Shown: positions 38,993 to 48,474 of the stretch, piece by piece
Position numbering within the stretch: the first letter of the stretch is position 1
Layout of the letters: the number at the start of each line of letters is the position of its first letter
DNA from: Aliivibrio sp. 1S175
GTDB taxonomy: Bacteria; Pseudomonadota; Gammaproteobacteria; Enterobacterales; Vibrionaceae
Assembly (NCBI RefSeq): GCF_001690985.1
Contig: NZ_MAJS01000003.1
Location: 22,824-86,823, forward strand
Direction of reading: 5' to 3'
Length of the DNA stretch: 64,000 nt
Program-made: the position numbers and the translations under genes
The notes under the pieces: generated by a model
The model's database searches: none
What the model saw: the letters and a program-made list of their open reading frames with translations, nothing else
Told to the model about the DNA's origin: nothing

Positions 38993-40285
38993 ATGAATGT
39001 ATTAATTATCGGCGCAGGCGGTAGAGAGCATGCTTTAGGCTGGAAAGCGGCACAAAACCCAAACGTTGAAACGGTATTTATCGCTCCAGGTAATGCAGGT
39101 ACAGCGCTTGAACCAAAATTAGAAAACGTAGCGATTGATGTTGAAGACATCGCTAACCTTGTTGCATTTGCTAAAGAAAAAGCCATTGAACTGACTATCG
39201 TTGGCCCTGAAGGTCCATTGGTAATTGGTGTGGTTGATGCGTTCCGTGAAGCAGGATTACCGATCTTTGGCCCAACCAAAGCGGCAGCGCAACTAGAAGG
39301 TTCTAAAGCGTTTACTAAAGACTTTTTAGCACGTCATGATATTCCGACAGGCTACTACTCTAATTTCACAGAGATAGAGCCTGCGTTAGCGTATGTACGT
39401 GAGCAAGGTGCACCTATCGTTGTTAAAGCCGATGGTCTTGCTGCGGGTAAAGGCGTTATCGTTGCGATGACTCTGGAAGAAGCTGAAGATGCTATCAAAG
39501 ACATGCTTTCTGGCAATGTTTTTGGTGAAGCCGGTAGTCGTGTCGTTATTGAAGAATTTTTAGAAGGTGAAGAAGCAAGCTTCATCGTGATGGTTGATGG
39601 CGCTAGCGTTCTACCAATGGCGACTAGCCAAGATCATAAACGTGTAGGCGATAAAGACACTGGTCCTAATACGGGCGGCATGGGGGCATATTCTCCAGCG
39701 CCTGTTGTTACTCCTGAAATCCATAATCGTATTCTAGAAGAAGTTATCTATCCTACGGTTCGTGGAATGGATGCTGAAGGCGCGCCTTACACTGGCTTCC
39801 TATATGCAGGTTTGATGATTGATGCTGATGGTACGCCAAAAGTAATCGAATATAACTGCCGCTTTGGTGATCCAGAAACGCAACCTATTATGATGCGCAT
39901 GGAATCTGATCTTGTTGAACTATGCCTAATGGCGATCGATGAGAAACTGGATGAAGCAGAATCTAAGTGGGATCCACGCGCTTCAATCGGTGTCGTTCTT
40001 GCTGCTGGTGGTTATCCTGCCGATTATGCAAAAGGAGATATCATCTCTCTTCCAACGACTGAAGTTGAAGGCCAGAAAATATTTCATGCTGGCACAAAAA
40101 ACAACGACGTTGGTGATGTAGTTACAAACGGTGGACGTGTATTATGTGCAACTGCATTAGGTAATACCGTCTTAGAAGCTCAGGAACGTGCGTATGAGCT
40201 TACAAAGCAAGTTAGTTGGAATGGAATGTTCCACCGCAATGACATTGGTTACCGTGCCATTGCTCGCGAATTAGAAAGTAAATAA
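38993..40285 (+). CDS. purD: Phosphoribosylamine--glycine ligase
   Basis: Second step of purine synthesis, forming glycinamide ribonucleotide. The 430 residues match E. coli PurD (429). It starts MNVLIIGAGGREHALGWK; the ATP-grasp domain has KADGLAAGKGVIVA (about 145) and EYNCRFGDPETQ (about 286) with metal ligands. AAGGA lies upstream of ATG. It follows purH in the conserved purHD order and ends in a strong terminator. Confidence 0.97.
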   Translation: MNVLIIGAGGREHALGWKAAQNPNVETVFIAPGNAGTALEPKLENVAIDVEDIANLVAFAKEKAIELTIVGPEGPLVIGVVDAFREAGLPIFGPTKAAAQLEGSKAFTKDFLARHDIPTGYYSNFTEIEPALAYVREQGAPIVVKADGLAAGKGVIVAMTLEEAEDAIKDMLSGNVFGEAGSRVVIEEFLEGEEASFIVMVDGASVLPMATSQDHKRVGDKDTGPNTGGMGAYSPAPVVTPEIHNRILEEVIYPTVRGMDAEGAPYTGFLYAGLMIDADGTPKVIEYNCRFGDPETQPIMMRMESDLVELCLMAIDEKLDEAESKWDPRASIGVVLAAGGYPADYAKGDIISLPTTEVEGQKIFHAGTKNNDVGDVVTNGGRVLCATALGNTVLEAQERAYELTKQVSWNGMFHRNDIGYRAIARELESK

Positions 40286-40306
40286 GCATTACTTTCTACA
40301 AATAGC

Positions 40307-40335
40307 AAAAAGGCGCTGATGATAGCGCCTTTTTT
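40307..40335. terminator. Bidirectional terminator between purD and the DUF1481 gene
   Basis: AGGCGCT / AGCGCCT stem, 6-nt loop, A-run and T-run flanks, between convergent genes. Confidence 0.9.
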
Positions 40336-40360
40336 ATTATCCCATCGTCTACAACGGCTA

Positions 40361-41065
40361 TTAATCTTCAATAAGATTTGGACGCTCTACACACTTATAG
40401 CTGTCATCTGTTAGTAGTAATAACTCCGACATCTTCAATACTTTTTTATCTCGATCCTGCTCTTCACCTAAAAATGAAATAAAGCTGTCTAAACCAGATA
40501 ATCTAGCCACCACAAAATTAGGTAAAATTTGATTAAACTTTAATTGGTCGTATTGCTTACCATCACAAGAGTTAAATATTTCGCCATCCCACTCACCTTG
40601 ATACAAAGAGATGTTCTCTTTATCCAAACTTTCTACTTTTGCAATCAGATATTTAGATTGGTCTTGAAATTGTGTCAGTTGATCTGGCATCAATGGGAAG
40701 ATACGACCATCCTTGCGATAACGCTGATACACCGCTTCACCATTACCGTTATAACGTACGTGCATCATGTAAGGAATGTGCTCATTAGAGCTATTTAACA
40801 TTTCCCCTTCACGAATCGCTTCAACTAATATATTTTTTTCCCAACGGTAGGTGGTTTTATACCAACCATAATCACTCATCGTAACGTAATCAGAGGCATT
40901 GAGAGATTGTTGTAGTCTACGGGTGTACCAATAATAACTGGTTGCATCACCTTGGATTTGACCACCGGTTAATGTGACAGATTTAATGCGGTCTTCACCT
41001 GATGGATTTGATGAACAGCCAAAAAGAAAAACGGAAAGAAGTAAGGTAGATAGGATGCGCTTCAT
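40361..41065 (-). CDS. DUF1481 lipoprotein (YjaH-like)
   Basis: A 234-residue predicted lipoprotein: basic start MKR, hydrophobic core and lipobox LFGC with Cys17 the lipidation site, then SSNPSGE. The rest matches the DUF1481 family, which lies next to hupA in E. coli (yjaH) and in Vibrio; its function is unknown. Odd feature: the start codon follows directly on the hupA terminator (TTTTTATG) and no Shine-Dalgarno is visible. The signal peptide fixes this start, so translation must be weak or use an unusual mode. Confidence 0.88.
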   Translation of the reverse strand: MKRILSTLLLSVFLFGCSSNPSGEDRIKSVTLTGGQIQGDATSYYWYTRRLQQSLNASDYVTMSDYGWYKTTYRWEKNILVEAIREGEMLNSSNEHIPYMMHVRYNGNGEAVYQRYRKDGRIFPLMPDQLTQFQDQSKYLIAKVESLDKENISLYQGEWDGEIFNSCDGKQYDQLKFNQILPNFVVARLSGLDSFISFLGEEQDRDKKVLKMSELLLLTDDSYKCVERPNLIED

Positions 41066-41095
41066 AAAAATGCCGAGTTAAGGGTTAACTCGGCA
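41066..41095 (-). terminator. hupA terminator abutting the DUF1481 start codon
   Basis: Perfect 11-bp stem TGCCGAGTTAA / TTAACTCGGCA, 3-nt loop, then TTTTT; the next bases on the minus strand are the ATG of the DUF1481 gene. It is 10 bp after the hupA stop. Confidence 0.9.
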
Positions 41096-41104
41096 AAGTA
41101 TAGC

Positions 41105-41377
41105 TTAGTTCACTGATTCTTTCAGTGCTTTACCTGCAACAAATGCTGGAACATTAGCCGCTTTGATTTGAATCTCTTCGCCAGTCTTAGGATTGCGACC
41201 AGTGCGAGCTGCACGGTGGTTAACTTTAAATGTACCGAAGCCAATAAGTTGAACCTGTTCGCCATCTTTAAGTGCGCCAGTTACGCCTTCTAGAGTCGCT
41301 TCAAGGGCTGCTTTTGCTTGTGCTTTTGATAAGTCTGCTTTTTCAGCAATAGCGTCAATTAACTGGGTTTTATTCAT
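41105..41377 (-). CDS. hupA: DNA-binding protein HU-alpha
   Basis: Histone-like nucleoid protein, 90 residues, as usual. It starts [14 protein letters not shown], has the [27 protein letters not shown]-binding arm region, and ends [10 protein letters not shown]. The arm proline that wedges into DNA (NPKTG) is present. AAGGG precedes ATG. Its neighbours (DUF1481, purHD, yjaG, hemE) are those of hupA rather than hupB, which sits by lon. Confidence 0.97.
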   Translation of the reverse strand: MNKTQLIDAIAEKADLSKAQAKAALEATLEGVTGALKDGEQVQLIGFGTFKVNHRAARTGRNPKTGEEIQIKAANVPAFVAGKALKESVN

Positions 41378-41597
41378 TAGGATTTCCCTTCTATATTTTT
41401 AAAATCACGTTAACTCTAATGCATAAAGCCCCTACCTGGCAAAGGTTTGTCACGCTTCTTGCTACAGAATGCGTATTCTTTAGGCACAAACTGAGTAACG
41501 TCTCACAATTTGTTACTAATTTTCATTTCTGAGTCATTGCATTTCACTCATTGAGCACCCATTTTATAAGGGCTTGCTTACTTTTTTGAGATTAATA

Positions 41598-42659
41598 ATG
41601 TTTATTTTATCCATCTATATCGCTATTTCTATCAGCGTATCATTTATATGTTCTGTTCTTGAGGCAATTTTACTCAGTATCAGTCCTAGCTATCTAGCTA
41701 AAATGCGACAGGAAAACCATCCTTCCGCAGAAAGATTAACGCAGTTAAAAAATAATGTCGATCGTCCTTTAGCGTCAATTTTAACGCTAAACACTATTGC
41801 CCACACGGCAGGTGCCGCGGCATCCGGAGCTCAAGCTTCTATCGTATTCGGTAGTGAGTGGTTAGGTGTATTCTCTGCGTTCTTAACGTTCGCAATTTTA
41901 TTATTCTCAGAGATTGTTCCAAAAACAATTGGAGCAACCTACTGGCGTCAACTTGCACCACTAGCCGGAAAAATGCTTTATTGGATGGTTTTATTATTAA
42001 CCCCTGTAGTGTGGGCATCTGAACAATTAACGAAACGCTTAGCTCGTGGCCACCAAGCTCCAAAGCTTCGGGATGAAATAGCTGCAATGGCGACGCTTGC
42101 AAAAGAAAATGGGGAATTTGCTGAAGGTGAATCTAAAATACTAACTAACATTCTAAATATTAAAGATGTTCCTGTTACTCAAGTGATGACACCAAGAACG
42201 GTTTTATTTCGTGTAAATGCTGAAATGACGGTTGAAGGCTTCCTAAAAGAACACATGAATACGCCATTCTCACGTCCTTTAATCTATAGCGAAGACAGTG
42301 ATAACATTATTGGCTTTACACACCGACTAGAATTATTCTCTGCTATGCATGAAGGTCAAGGTAAATCCCCTCTAGGTTCTATCATGCGCCCTATTCAGAT
42401 AGTAATTAGTACATCTACCTTACCAAAAGCATTTGAACACTTAATGAAGCACAGAGCACAGCTTGCTTTAGTTATCGATGAGTACGGTACCGTTCAAGGT
42501 TTGTTGACTCTAGAAGACATATTTGAGTACATGGTTGGTGAAGAAATCATTGATGAAGCAGACAAAACGACAGATATGCAACAATTAGCTCAACAACGCT
42601 GGACAAATTGGAAAACAAAACACGGTGTCATTGATAATACAGATAAAGAAGACAGCTAA
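41598..42659 (+). CDS. CNNM/CorC-type membrane protein with CBS domains
   Basis: A 353-residue membrane protein of the CNNM (DUF21) family, once annotated as hemolysin. The N-terminal DUF21 domain (about 1-160) has four hydrophobic segments, including SVSFICSVLEAILLSISPSYL and EIVPKTIGATYW. A CBS pair follows (about 190-320: VPVTQVMTPRT and LVIDEYGTVQGLLTLEDIFEYMVGEEIIDE). Relatives move Mg2+ or other divalent cations. The CorC transporter-associated C-terminal domain is absent, as in the shorter members. ATG 41598 is preferred over a TTG eight codons upstream. Confidence 0.87.
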   Translation: MFILSIYIAISISVSFICSVLEAILLSISPSYLAKMRQENHPSAERLTQLKNNVDRPLASILTLNTIAHTAGAAASGAQASIVFGSEWLGVFSAFLTFAILLFSEIVPKTIGATYWRQLAPLAGKMLYWMVLLLTPVVWASEQLTKRLARGHQAPKLRDEIAAMATLAKENGEFAEGESKILTNILNIKDVPVTQVMTPRTVLFRVNAEMTVEGFLKEHMNTPFSRPLIYSEDSDNIIGFTHRLELFSAMHEGQGKSPLGSIMRPIQIVISTSTLPKAFEHLMKHRAQLALVIDEYGTVQGLLTLEDIFEYMVGEEIIDEADKTTDMQQLAQQRWTNWKTKHGVIDNTDKEDS

Positions 42660-42711
42660 AAAATTGAATCATAAAATATAAAGGTGTTAGCAAGCCCCTT
42701 TAGATAAACAT

Positions 42712-42743
42712 AAAAAAACCGATGATAAGTCATCGGTTTTTTT
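42712..42743. terminator. Bidirectional terminator between the CNNM gene and yjaG
   Basis: AAAACCGATGA / TCATCGGTTTT perfect stem, loop TAAG, with A- and T-run flanks between convergent genes. Confidence 0.93.
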
Positions 42744-42759
42744 ATACGCGAAACAAAAA

Positions 42760-43353
42760 TCAGTATTTTAGCTCTAAGCCAATATTACTTACATTTTCAT
42801 CTCTTAATTCTTGGCGAAGATCTTTTATTAAATCAATGTCACGTTCTTCAGCTTCGCGTAGAGGTCGGAAAATAGCCCACTGGACATCCCACTCTTCACA
42901 AATCACTTCAATTTCTTTTTGATTTTCGTCTGTTACTTCTTCACCCGTTTCAGCTTCAACTAATTGAGCGACAGTCATCACTGATAATTGGCTGATCTTA
43001 AACATCGCGTCTTCTAATACATCACGATCTAGGATCCCGTGTAAGAAAGTCGATAGTGCAACACAAGCATCAATGGCAGGATAAGTTAGGTAAATTGAGT
43101 CATCATCTAACTCAGGGATCATTTCTTCTAGCTTTTCTAATTGACGTTCAAAATTAATTTTGGCATTTTTAACGGTCAATAATTCCCAAATGCTATCTAG
43201 TATAACGCGATAGGTTTGAGGTTCAGCAAAGCCTGTTGCTTCACAATAATGGGCATAGTTTGGGTACATACGCTCACATAAAGAAGCCATAAAAGTAATT
43301 TGTTGCCATGGTTCAAACTTTTCTAAACGAACTTGGATAGGATTGCGTAACAT
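42760..43353 (-). CDS. yjaG: YjaG family protein (DUF416)
   Basis: A 197-residue cytosolic protein of the DUF416 family, matching E. coli YjaG in length and position between hupA and the hemE group. It starts MLRNPIQVRLEKFEPWQQITFMASLCERMYPNY; the C-terminus contains the conserved EWDVQWAIFRPLREAEERDIDLIKDLRQELR. The family has no settled function. It is divergent from the 2-hydroxyacid dehydrogenase gene, with only about 70 bp between the start codons. Confidence 0.93.
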   Translation of the reverse strand: MLRNPIQVRLEKFEPWQQITFMASLCERMYPNYAHYCEATGFAEPQTYRVILDSIWELLTVKNAKINFERQLEKLEEMIPELDDDSIYLTYPAIDACVALSTFLHGILDRDVLEDAMFKISQLSVMTVAQLVEAETGEEVTDENQKEIEVICEEWDVQWAIFRPLREAEERDIDLIKDLRQELRDENVSNIGLELKY

Positions 43354-43424
43354 ATACGATTCTACACTATAAAAAAATGACGCTTTAAGTGTACTTGATA
43401 ACCATGAATGACAAAAGGAAGGTT

Positions 43425-44339
43425 ATGAATAAATTACTTATCATTTCAAAAGAAAAAGAGAAATATCTCTCACTTTTTGAGCAATCGGATCTTCCTGATC
43501 TTGAAATTTGTCATGATCTGAGAAAAGCAGACATTATCCTTGCCGATCCACCACTCATTACTGACCTTCTTAATCAATGTGAACGCGTTAAATGGCTTCA
43601 ATCTACTTTCGCTGGTATCGACGCTCTGATACAACCGAATTTAAGGCAGGATTATCATCTTACTAATGTAAAAGGGATCTTTGGCCAACAAATTTCAGAA
43701 TATGTTTTAGGTTATTGCATTCAGTATTTTCGTCATTTCACACAATATGCAAAGCAACAACATGAGAAGCAATGGCTATCTCATCGCTATACTTCATTAT
43801 CAAACAAAACAATGGTTATTCTAGGTACAGGATCTGTCGGTTGTAATCTTGCGATGACAGCCAAAGCGCTTGGCTTTACTGTTTACGGCATAAACCGTTC
43901 TGGAATTCCCCCAAAGAACTCTCCTTTTATGCGTATCTATCATGTGGCAGAAATTAATACGGCCTTAAAGCAGTCAGATGTCATTGTGAGTACCCTTCCA
44001 AAAACAGAGCAAACCCTAGGTTTATTAAATACAGAGACATTAAGTCATGGGAATGGGGCTTTATTATTTAATGTGGGTCGTGGTGAGGTATTAGATAACT
44101 ATGGTTTATTAGATGCCTTAGAGAATAAAACTATCTCTCACGCTTTTTTGGATGTGTTCATTAATGAACCATTATCACAAGAGTGTCCTTATTGGCGCCA
44201 TCCTAACATTACCGTGACTCCACACATTGCTGCTATAAGTTTCCCTGAACAAGTTTTCGAGCAGTTTTCTATTAATTATCTACGCCGACGTGATGGATTC
44301 ACCCTACTAAATTTAGTCGATTTTAATAAAGGGTATTAG
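43425..44339 (+). CDS. D-isomer-specific 2-hydroxyacid dehydrogenase family protein
   Basis: A 304-residue NAD(P)-dependent oxidoreductase. The cofactor motif GTGSVGCNLA follows MVILG near residue 139; the catalytic triad region shows NVGRGEVLDNYGLLDALE (Arg), EPL (Glu) and PHIAA (His) near the C-terminus. It most resembles the glyoxylate/hydroxypyruvate reductase (GhrA-like) branch; the substrate is uncertain. AAGGAAGG 4-5 nt before ATG 43425 decides the start over a GTG and an ATG further upstream. Confidence 0.88.
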   Translation: MNKLLIISKEKEKYLSLFEQSDLPDLEICHDLRKADIILADPPLITDLLNQCERVKWLQSTFAGIDALIQPNLRQDYHLTNVKGIFGQQISEYVLGYCIQYFRHFTQYAKQQHEKQWLSHRYTSLSNKTMVILGTGSVGCNLAMTAKALGFTVYGINRSGIPPKNSPFMRIYHVAEINTALKQSDVIVSTLPKTEQTLGLLNTETLSHGNGALLFNVGRGEVLDNYGLLDALENKTISHAFLDVFINEPLSQECPYWRHPNITVTPHIAAISFPEQVFEQFSINYLRRRDGFTLLNLVDFNKGY

Positions 44340-44347
44340 TCAATGAT

Positions 44348-44371
44348 AAAGCCTGTAGATTTACAGGCTTT
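44348..44371. terminator. Terminator between the dehydrogenase and TerB-like genes
   Basis: AAAGCCTGTA / TACAGGCTTT stem with a 4-nt loop directly after the dehydrogenase stop; weak T-tracts on both sides. Confidence 0.7.
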
Positions 44372-44378
44372 AATCGAA

Positions 44379-44831
44379 TTATTTTTTTGGGGCAGCAGAT
44401 AATTTTGCACGAATAAATTCTAAGTGATCGAGATAAATTAAGTCGGCAACTTGACGAATAACAACCTCTTCCATCGGTTCTATCACTCCATCAGCATACG
44501 CAACCGACCACATTGCTTCTATCAACGCATAACGTTCTTGTGGCATTAACGCTCGCAGTTTAGTGGTAAATTCATAAAGAGAAACAGACGCTTTACTCTT
44601 ACTTATCGCTTGGATTAATAGTTGCTGAGCTTGCTCTTCGTTGATATCAAGTAGCTTGATAAGTAACTGAAGTTTCGCATCATCTTCTCTTTGATCGCTC
44701 TGATGATCAGCTCTAGATACTTCACATAACAAAGACGCCATAGCTAAATTCATAGAGGCGATATCTGTCGCCCCACTTTCTTCGCCATCATGCATCAGTT
44801 TTCGCAATAAGATTTGTAGTTTCTTAAACAT
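44379..44831 (-). CDS. TerB-like helical protein of unknown function
   Basis: A 150-residue all-helical cytosolic protein resembling the TerB/COG4103 fold, with the typical pattern MASLLCEVSRADHQSDQREDDAKLQLL and, after a linker, IEAMWSVAYADGVIEPMEEVVIRQVADL. The second stretch, with YADG and the paired Glu residues, resembles the TerB metal-binding region. The family was named for tellurite resistance, but no other ter genes are present, so this role should not be assumed. It lies downstream of hemE on the same strand, beyond a terminator. Confidence 0.85.
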   Translation of the reverse strand: MFKKLQILLRKLMHDGEESGATDIASMNLAMASLLCEVSRADHQSDQREDDAKLQLLIKLLDINEEQAQQLLIQAISKSKASVSLYEFTTKLRALMPQERYALIEAMWSVAYADGVIEPMEEVVIRQVADLIYLDHLEFIRAKLSAAPKK

Positions 44832-44892
44832 AATCGTCTCTTTTTATTTTCTAATAATTTTTTATGACCATTCTAATATTAGTCTGTTCCAT

Positions 44893-44922
44893 TAAAAAAG
44901 GAGACCTCAATGAGTCCCCTTT
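44893..44922 (-). terminator. Intrinsic terminator of hemE
   Basis: On the minus strand GGGGAC pairs with GTCTCC (one G-U pair in RNA) and is followed by TTTTTT; 27 bp after the hemE stop. Confidence 0.8.
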
Positions 44923-44948
44923 TAATATCAAATCTTTAAACTAAGATT

Positions 44949-46016
44949 TTATTTATGGTATGGCTTAGATAAGTCATGCACCGCTTCAACAAATACACCT
45001 GCATTTTCAGGCGGAACATCTAAATGAATACCATGGCCTAAGTTAAATACGTGGCCTGTACCTTCATTACCAAAACCTTCCAGAATAGTGCCTACTTCTT
45101 GGCGAATTCGTTCTGGTTGTGCATAAAGGATAGATGGATCCATATTTCCTTGTAGAGCAACTTTATCACCAATACGAGCTTTCGCATCTGCAATGTTAAT
45201 AGTCCAATCAAGGCCAACTGCATCACAACCTGTTGCGGCGATTGATTCTAGCCACATACCGCCATTCTTAGTAAATAGCGTAACTGGTACTCGACGACCT
45301 TCATTTTCACGAATTAGACCATCTACAATTTTATGCATATATTGAAGCGAGAAGTCGTTATAGTCACGAGGCGTTAGTACACCACCCCATGTATCAAATA
45401 CCATTACAGATTGCGCACCCGCTTTAATTTGTGCATTCAAGTATTCAATAACCGTATCCGCTAACTTGTCTAGCAATAAGTGCAGTGTTGCTGGCTCTGC
45501 ATACATCATTTTTTTGATTTTAGTGAATGCTTTTGAGCTTCCACCTTCAACCATATAAGTTGCTAGTGTCCAAGGGCTACCTGAGAAACCAATCAATGGA
45601 ACTTCACCTTTAAGATCTTTTCGGATCTGACGTACTGCATTCATTACGTATTGCAGCTCACCTTCAGGATCAGGAAGACCAATTTTAGTTACGTCAGCTT
45701 TACAGGTAATTGGGCGTTCAAACTTAGGACCTTCACCAGTTTCAAAATACAGACCTAAACCCATCGCATCAGGAATAGTTAAGATATCAGAAAATAAAAT
45801 CGCTGCATCTAGAGGAAAACGACGTAGGGGTTGAAGGGTTACTTCTGAAGCAAGCTCTGCATTTTTACACAGAGACATAAAATCACCGGCTTGTGCGCGT
45901 GTTGCTTTGTATTCAGGAAGGTAGCGACCTGCTTGGCGCATCATCCAAACTGGTGTGTAATCTACTGGTTGTTTTAATAACGCACGTAAATAGCGGTCAT
46001 TTTTTAATTCTGTCAT
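44949..46016 (-). CDS. hemE: Uroporphyrinogen decarboxylase
   Basis: Converts uroporphyrinogen III to coproporphyrinogen III in heme synthesis. The 355 residues match E. coli HemE (354). The N-terminal signature [15 protein letters not shown] with its catalytic Arg and the [16 protein letters not shown] signature (about 145) are intact, as is [16 protein letters not shown] near the C-terminus. It follows nudC on the same strand after 134 bp, the conserved nudC-hemE order of enterobacteria and vibrios. Confidence 0.97.
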   Translation of the reverse strand: MTELKNDRYLRALLKQPVDYTPVWMMRQAGRYLPEYKATRAQAGDFMSLCKNAELASEVTLQPLRRFPLDAAILFSDILTIPDAMGLGLYFETGEGPKFERPITCKADVTKIGLPDPEGELQYVMNAVRQIRKDLKGEVPLIGFSGSPWTLATYMVEGGSSKAFTKIKKMMYAEPATLHLLLDKLADTVIEYLNAQIKAGAQSVMVFDTWGGVLTPRDYNDFSLQYMHKIVDGLIRENEGRRVPVTLFTKNGGMWLESIAATGCDAVGLDWTINIADAKARIGDKVALQGNMDPSILYAQPERIRQEVGTILEGFGNEGTGHVFNLGHGIHLDVPPENAGVFVEAVHDLSKPYHK

Positions 46017-46150
46017 GATCTTTCCTCATATTAGATCCTGCTATTGTAGCATTCAATTTGATGAACAAAAGCCCACCTTTGCTATCGGGATCATATTTAA
46101 CTGATCTTCTGTATTTCACACAGGCTTAATACCTATTAGAGATCTACTAA

Positions 46151-46927
46151 TTAGTAATCCCTTGCCTTATTAATTTCATCCAGCGTTGATTCAATTAACA
46201 TTCTTGCGATGGTCCCTTTTGGAGCAAGCTCTGGTAGGTTATTTTGATAATACCAATCTGCTTTTATCAACTCATTAGGATCTACCTTTATTTCACCGGT
46301 ATCGTAATCCGCCATATAGCCCATCATAAGACTTGATGGGAAGGCCCACGGCTGACTTCCTATATAGCGAATGTTTTTTATTTTAATACCCGTTTCTTCA
46401 AATACTTCACGTTCAACCGCCATTTCTAAGGTCTCTCCCACCTCGACAAATCCTGCAAGCACTGTAAATAAACCACCTTTATGTCTTTGGTGTTGTGCTA
46501 ATAAAATGGTGTCATCGCGGCGTATTGCAACAATAATAGAAGGGAAAATACGAGGGTAATGTAGCTTACGACATTCATTACATTGCATTGCTATCTGGTT
46601 AAGATTGAGTTGATTTCGACCACCACACTGAGGACAAAAACGAAACTCCCTAGCCATAAATCCATATTGAATCGCTTTGCTTATCATTAAAAAAAGAGAA
46701 TCTTTAACAAGTAATAATTCTCTTAAATTGGTGAACTCTACTGTTTTTTCTATCTGCTCATCATTCAACCACATCACAGGGTAGTTTTCATGATTACCAA
46801 TGCATACTGCATTTTCAAAAGGTAAATTCAAATCAACCGCATTACCACAAGGAAGAGCGTTATCCTCTAACCAAACTGCTGAATCATTTACGACACACCA
46901 ATACGCTTTTGTATGTTGGTTTAACAT
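46151..46927 (-). CDS. nudC: NAD-capped RNA hydrolase / NADH pyrophosphatase NudC
   Basis: Nudix enzyme that removes NAD caps from RNA and splits NADH. The 258 residues match E. coli NudC (257). A four-Cys zinc site (FCPQCGG ... [13 protein letters not shown]) precedes the Nudix box [20 protein letters not shown], and the family [14 protein letters not shown] follows. ATG 46927 gives the right length; the longer frame from 46969 adds a Cys-rich stretch with no counterpart. Divergent from rsd, as in E. coli. Confidence 0.95.
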   Translation of the reverse strand: MLNQHTKAYWCVVNDSAVWLEDNALPCGNAVDLNLPFENAVCIGNHENYPVMWLNDEQIEKTVEFTNLRELLLVKDSLFLMISKAIQYGFMAREFRFCPQCGGRNQLNLNQIAMQCNECRKLHYPRIFPSIIVAIRRDDTILLAQHQRHKGGLFTVLAGFVEVGETLEMAVEREVFEETGIKIKNIRYIGSQPWAFPSSLMMGYMADYDTGEIKVDPNELIKADWYYQNNLPELAPKGTIARMLIESTLDEINKARDY

Positions 46928-47088
46928 CTTTATCACAACCCTCTTGCAGCAATCAATATTTACTGGCAATCTTAATAAACATGATTATGAGTGTATACCC
47001 AAGTAATTCTTACTGAAACTGCATTTTGATATTACTTAGGTATTGATATGAACGTGAGTTTATTATTTGCAACTACAAGGATATCGTT

Positions 47089-47571
47089 ATGCTTACTAAA
47101 CTAAATCAATTCCAAGAACAATGGGGTGGTAATAACGATGTTATTGACCATTGGCTGTCGACTCGCCAAGATCTATTGGTTGAATATTGTAAATTAGCAG
47201 GCCTTCCTCCTTTTGATTCATCTACGTCTTCTCTTCCTTCATTCTCAGCAATTCAATCCTTCAATCAACATCTCATTGATTATATCTCTGAGGGTCATTT
47301 TAAAATTTATAACATGGTAATGGCTAAATGGGATGCTACGGGGTTTTCACCAACAGAAGAGATGAGCTTACTTTACGCGAATATAACTAAAACTACCGAT
47401 CCTATTCTTAACTTTACCGATAAGTATGCGAAAGAAGATGAGGATTTGTTACTTGCTGATTTTGATAAGGATTTCTCTAAATTAGGTGAGGTAATCGAGG
47501 CAAGGTTCGGATTAGAGGATGGTTTGATTGAGCAGATTTCAAATAGTTTGAGCCACCCACCAGGGGCTTAA
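47089..47571 (+). CDS. rsd: Regulator of sigma D (Rsd/AlgQ family)
   Basis: Anti-sigma factor that binds sigma-70 region 4 in stationary phase and favours alternative sigma factors. The 160 residues match Rsd (158). The helical start MLTKLNQFQEQWGGNNDVIDHWLSTRQDLLVEYCKLAG is typical. AAGGATATC lies upstream of ATG. It is divergent from nudC and convergent with csgG; by shifting holoenzyme use, it could influence sigma-S-dependent genes such as curli, which is inference. Confidence 0.94.
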   Translation: MLTKLNQFQEQWGGNNDVIDHWLSTRQDLLVEYCKLAGLPPFDSSTSSLPSFSAIQSFNQHLIDYISEGHFKIYNMVMAKWDATGFSPTEEMSLLYANITKTTDPILNFTDKYAKEDEDLLLADFDKDFSKLGEVIEARFGLEDGLIEQISNSLSHPPGA

Positions 47572-47577
47572 AAAAGT

Positions 47578-47614
47578 AAATAGAGTGTTTAAATGATATT
47601 TGAACACTCTATTT
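47578..47614. terminator. Bidirectional terminator between rsd and csgG
   Basis: AAATAGAGTGTTTAAA pairs with TTGAACACTCTATTT (one G-T pair) over a 6-nt loop; it ends both convergent genes. Confidence 0.85.
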
Positions 47615-47618
47615 AATC

Positions 47619-48452
47619 TTATAATATTTGATTGGTTTCTGATGCATATTTGCGGAATATAGGATTTTCAGTTCCTGCGGGGTTGGCTGGACGCCATAAG
47701 CCATCTTCAATCCCTTTAACAATAAGGTGGATAACAGCAGAATCAATTGCTGACATTAACGCTATGTTTACTGGTTCATTATTTGTATAACCTAACTCTA
47801 CTTCTAATAATTCTTTATAATCAACAAATCTAAATGCTCCTGCAGATACTTCATAAGATAAAATCGTTTTGCTTGTAGTTACACTTGTTAAAATTTTCCC
47901 GCTTCTAACATCTACAGCTCTGATATTTACCGTTACTTGATCGGCTCTATATTGACCAGAGCCACCAATACCTAAGTATCGAGCTCCTACTCCACCAGTT
48001 TTAATATTAGAGTCATAAGCAACAATGCCACCTTCTATCATTACATTTGCAGATAACAACGAGGGTAATGTGGAACCATGATTACTAATAGAATCCTGTT
48101 TTTTCTGTGCAGCCCGAATAATTTTTCTTTCTGTTAATAAATTCTGTAAACCCTGTCTTTCCAATGGGAAAAACCATTCAGAATCGAGTAATGCCATCGT
48201 TAGAAGAGCTGTTCCGCCTTGTGGTACAGCCGTTGAAAAATTACTGTTTGGTTGAGGCTTATATTGTCCTGTTTGATCCCTAAAATCATAAACAGAGACA
48301 TAAATTTTCCCTTGCGGTTTAGGTAGTGAAATCAGGTCGACATAACTTGCACCACGCTGCATCAATGTTGGCAGTTCAGAGGTATCTGGTACATCAATTG
48401 AGTTAGAACAACCTGAAATAATAAGTAGTAAAAGTAACATTGAATATTTCAT
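47619..48452 (-). CDS. csgG: Curli secretion pore lipoprotein CsgG
   Basis: Outer-membrane nonameric pore that exports curli subunits. The 277 residues match E. coli CsgG. The lipobox ISGC places the lipid on Cys15. Family motifs include KIYVSVYDFRDQTGQYKP, the constriction region near NSNFSTAVPQGGTALL (with the Tyr/Asn/Phe ring equivalents partly kept), ERQGLQNLLTERKIIR and GIEDGLWRP. It is the last gene of csgDEFG, 22 bp after csgF. The sequence is more AT-rich than rsd or rpoC nearby. Confidence 0.95.
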   Translation of the reverse strand: MKYSMLLLLLIISGCSNSIDVPDTSELPTLMQRGASYVDLISLPKPQGKIYVSVYDFRDQTGQYKPQPNSNFSTAVPQGGTALLTMALLDSEWFFPLERQGLQNLLTERKIIRAAQKKQDSISNHGSTLPSLLSANVMIEGGIVAYDSNIKTGGVGARYLGIGGSGQYRADQVTVNIRAVDVRSGKILTSVTTSKTILSYEVSAGAFRFVDYKELLEVELGYTNNEPVNIALMSAIDSAVIHLIVKGIEDGLWRPANPAGTENPIFRKYASETNQIL

Positions 48453-48474
48453 TGCTGATTCCTTAGCTTAGAAA

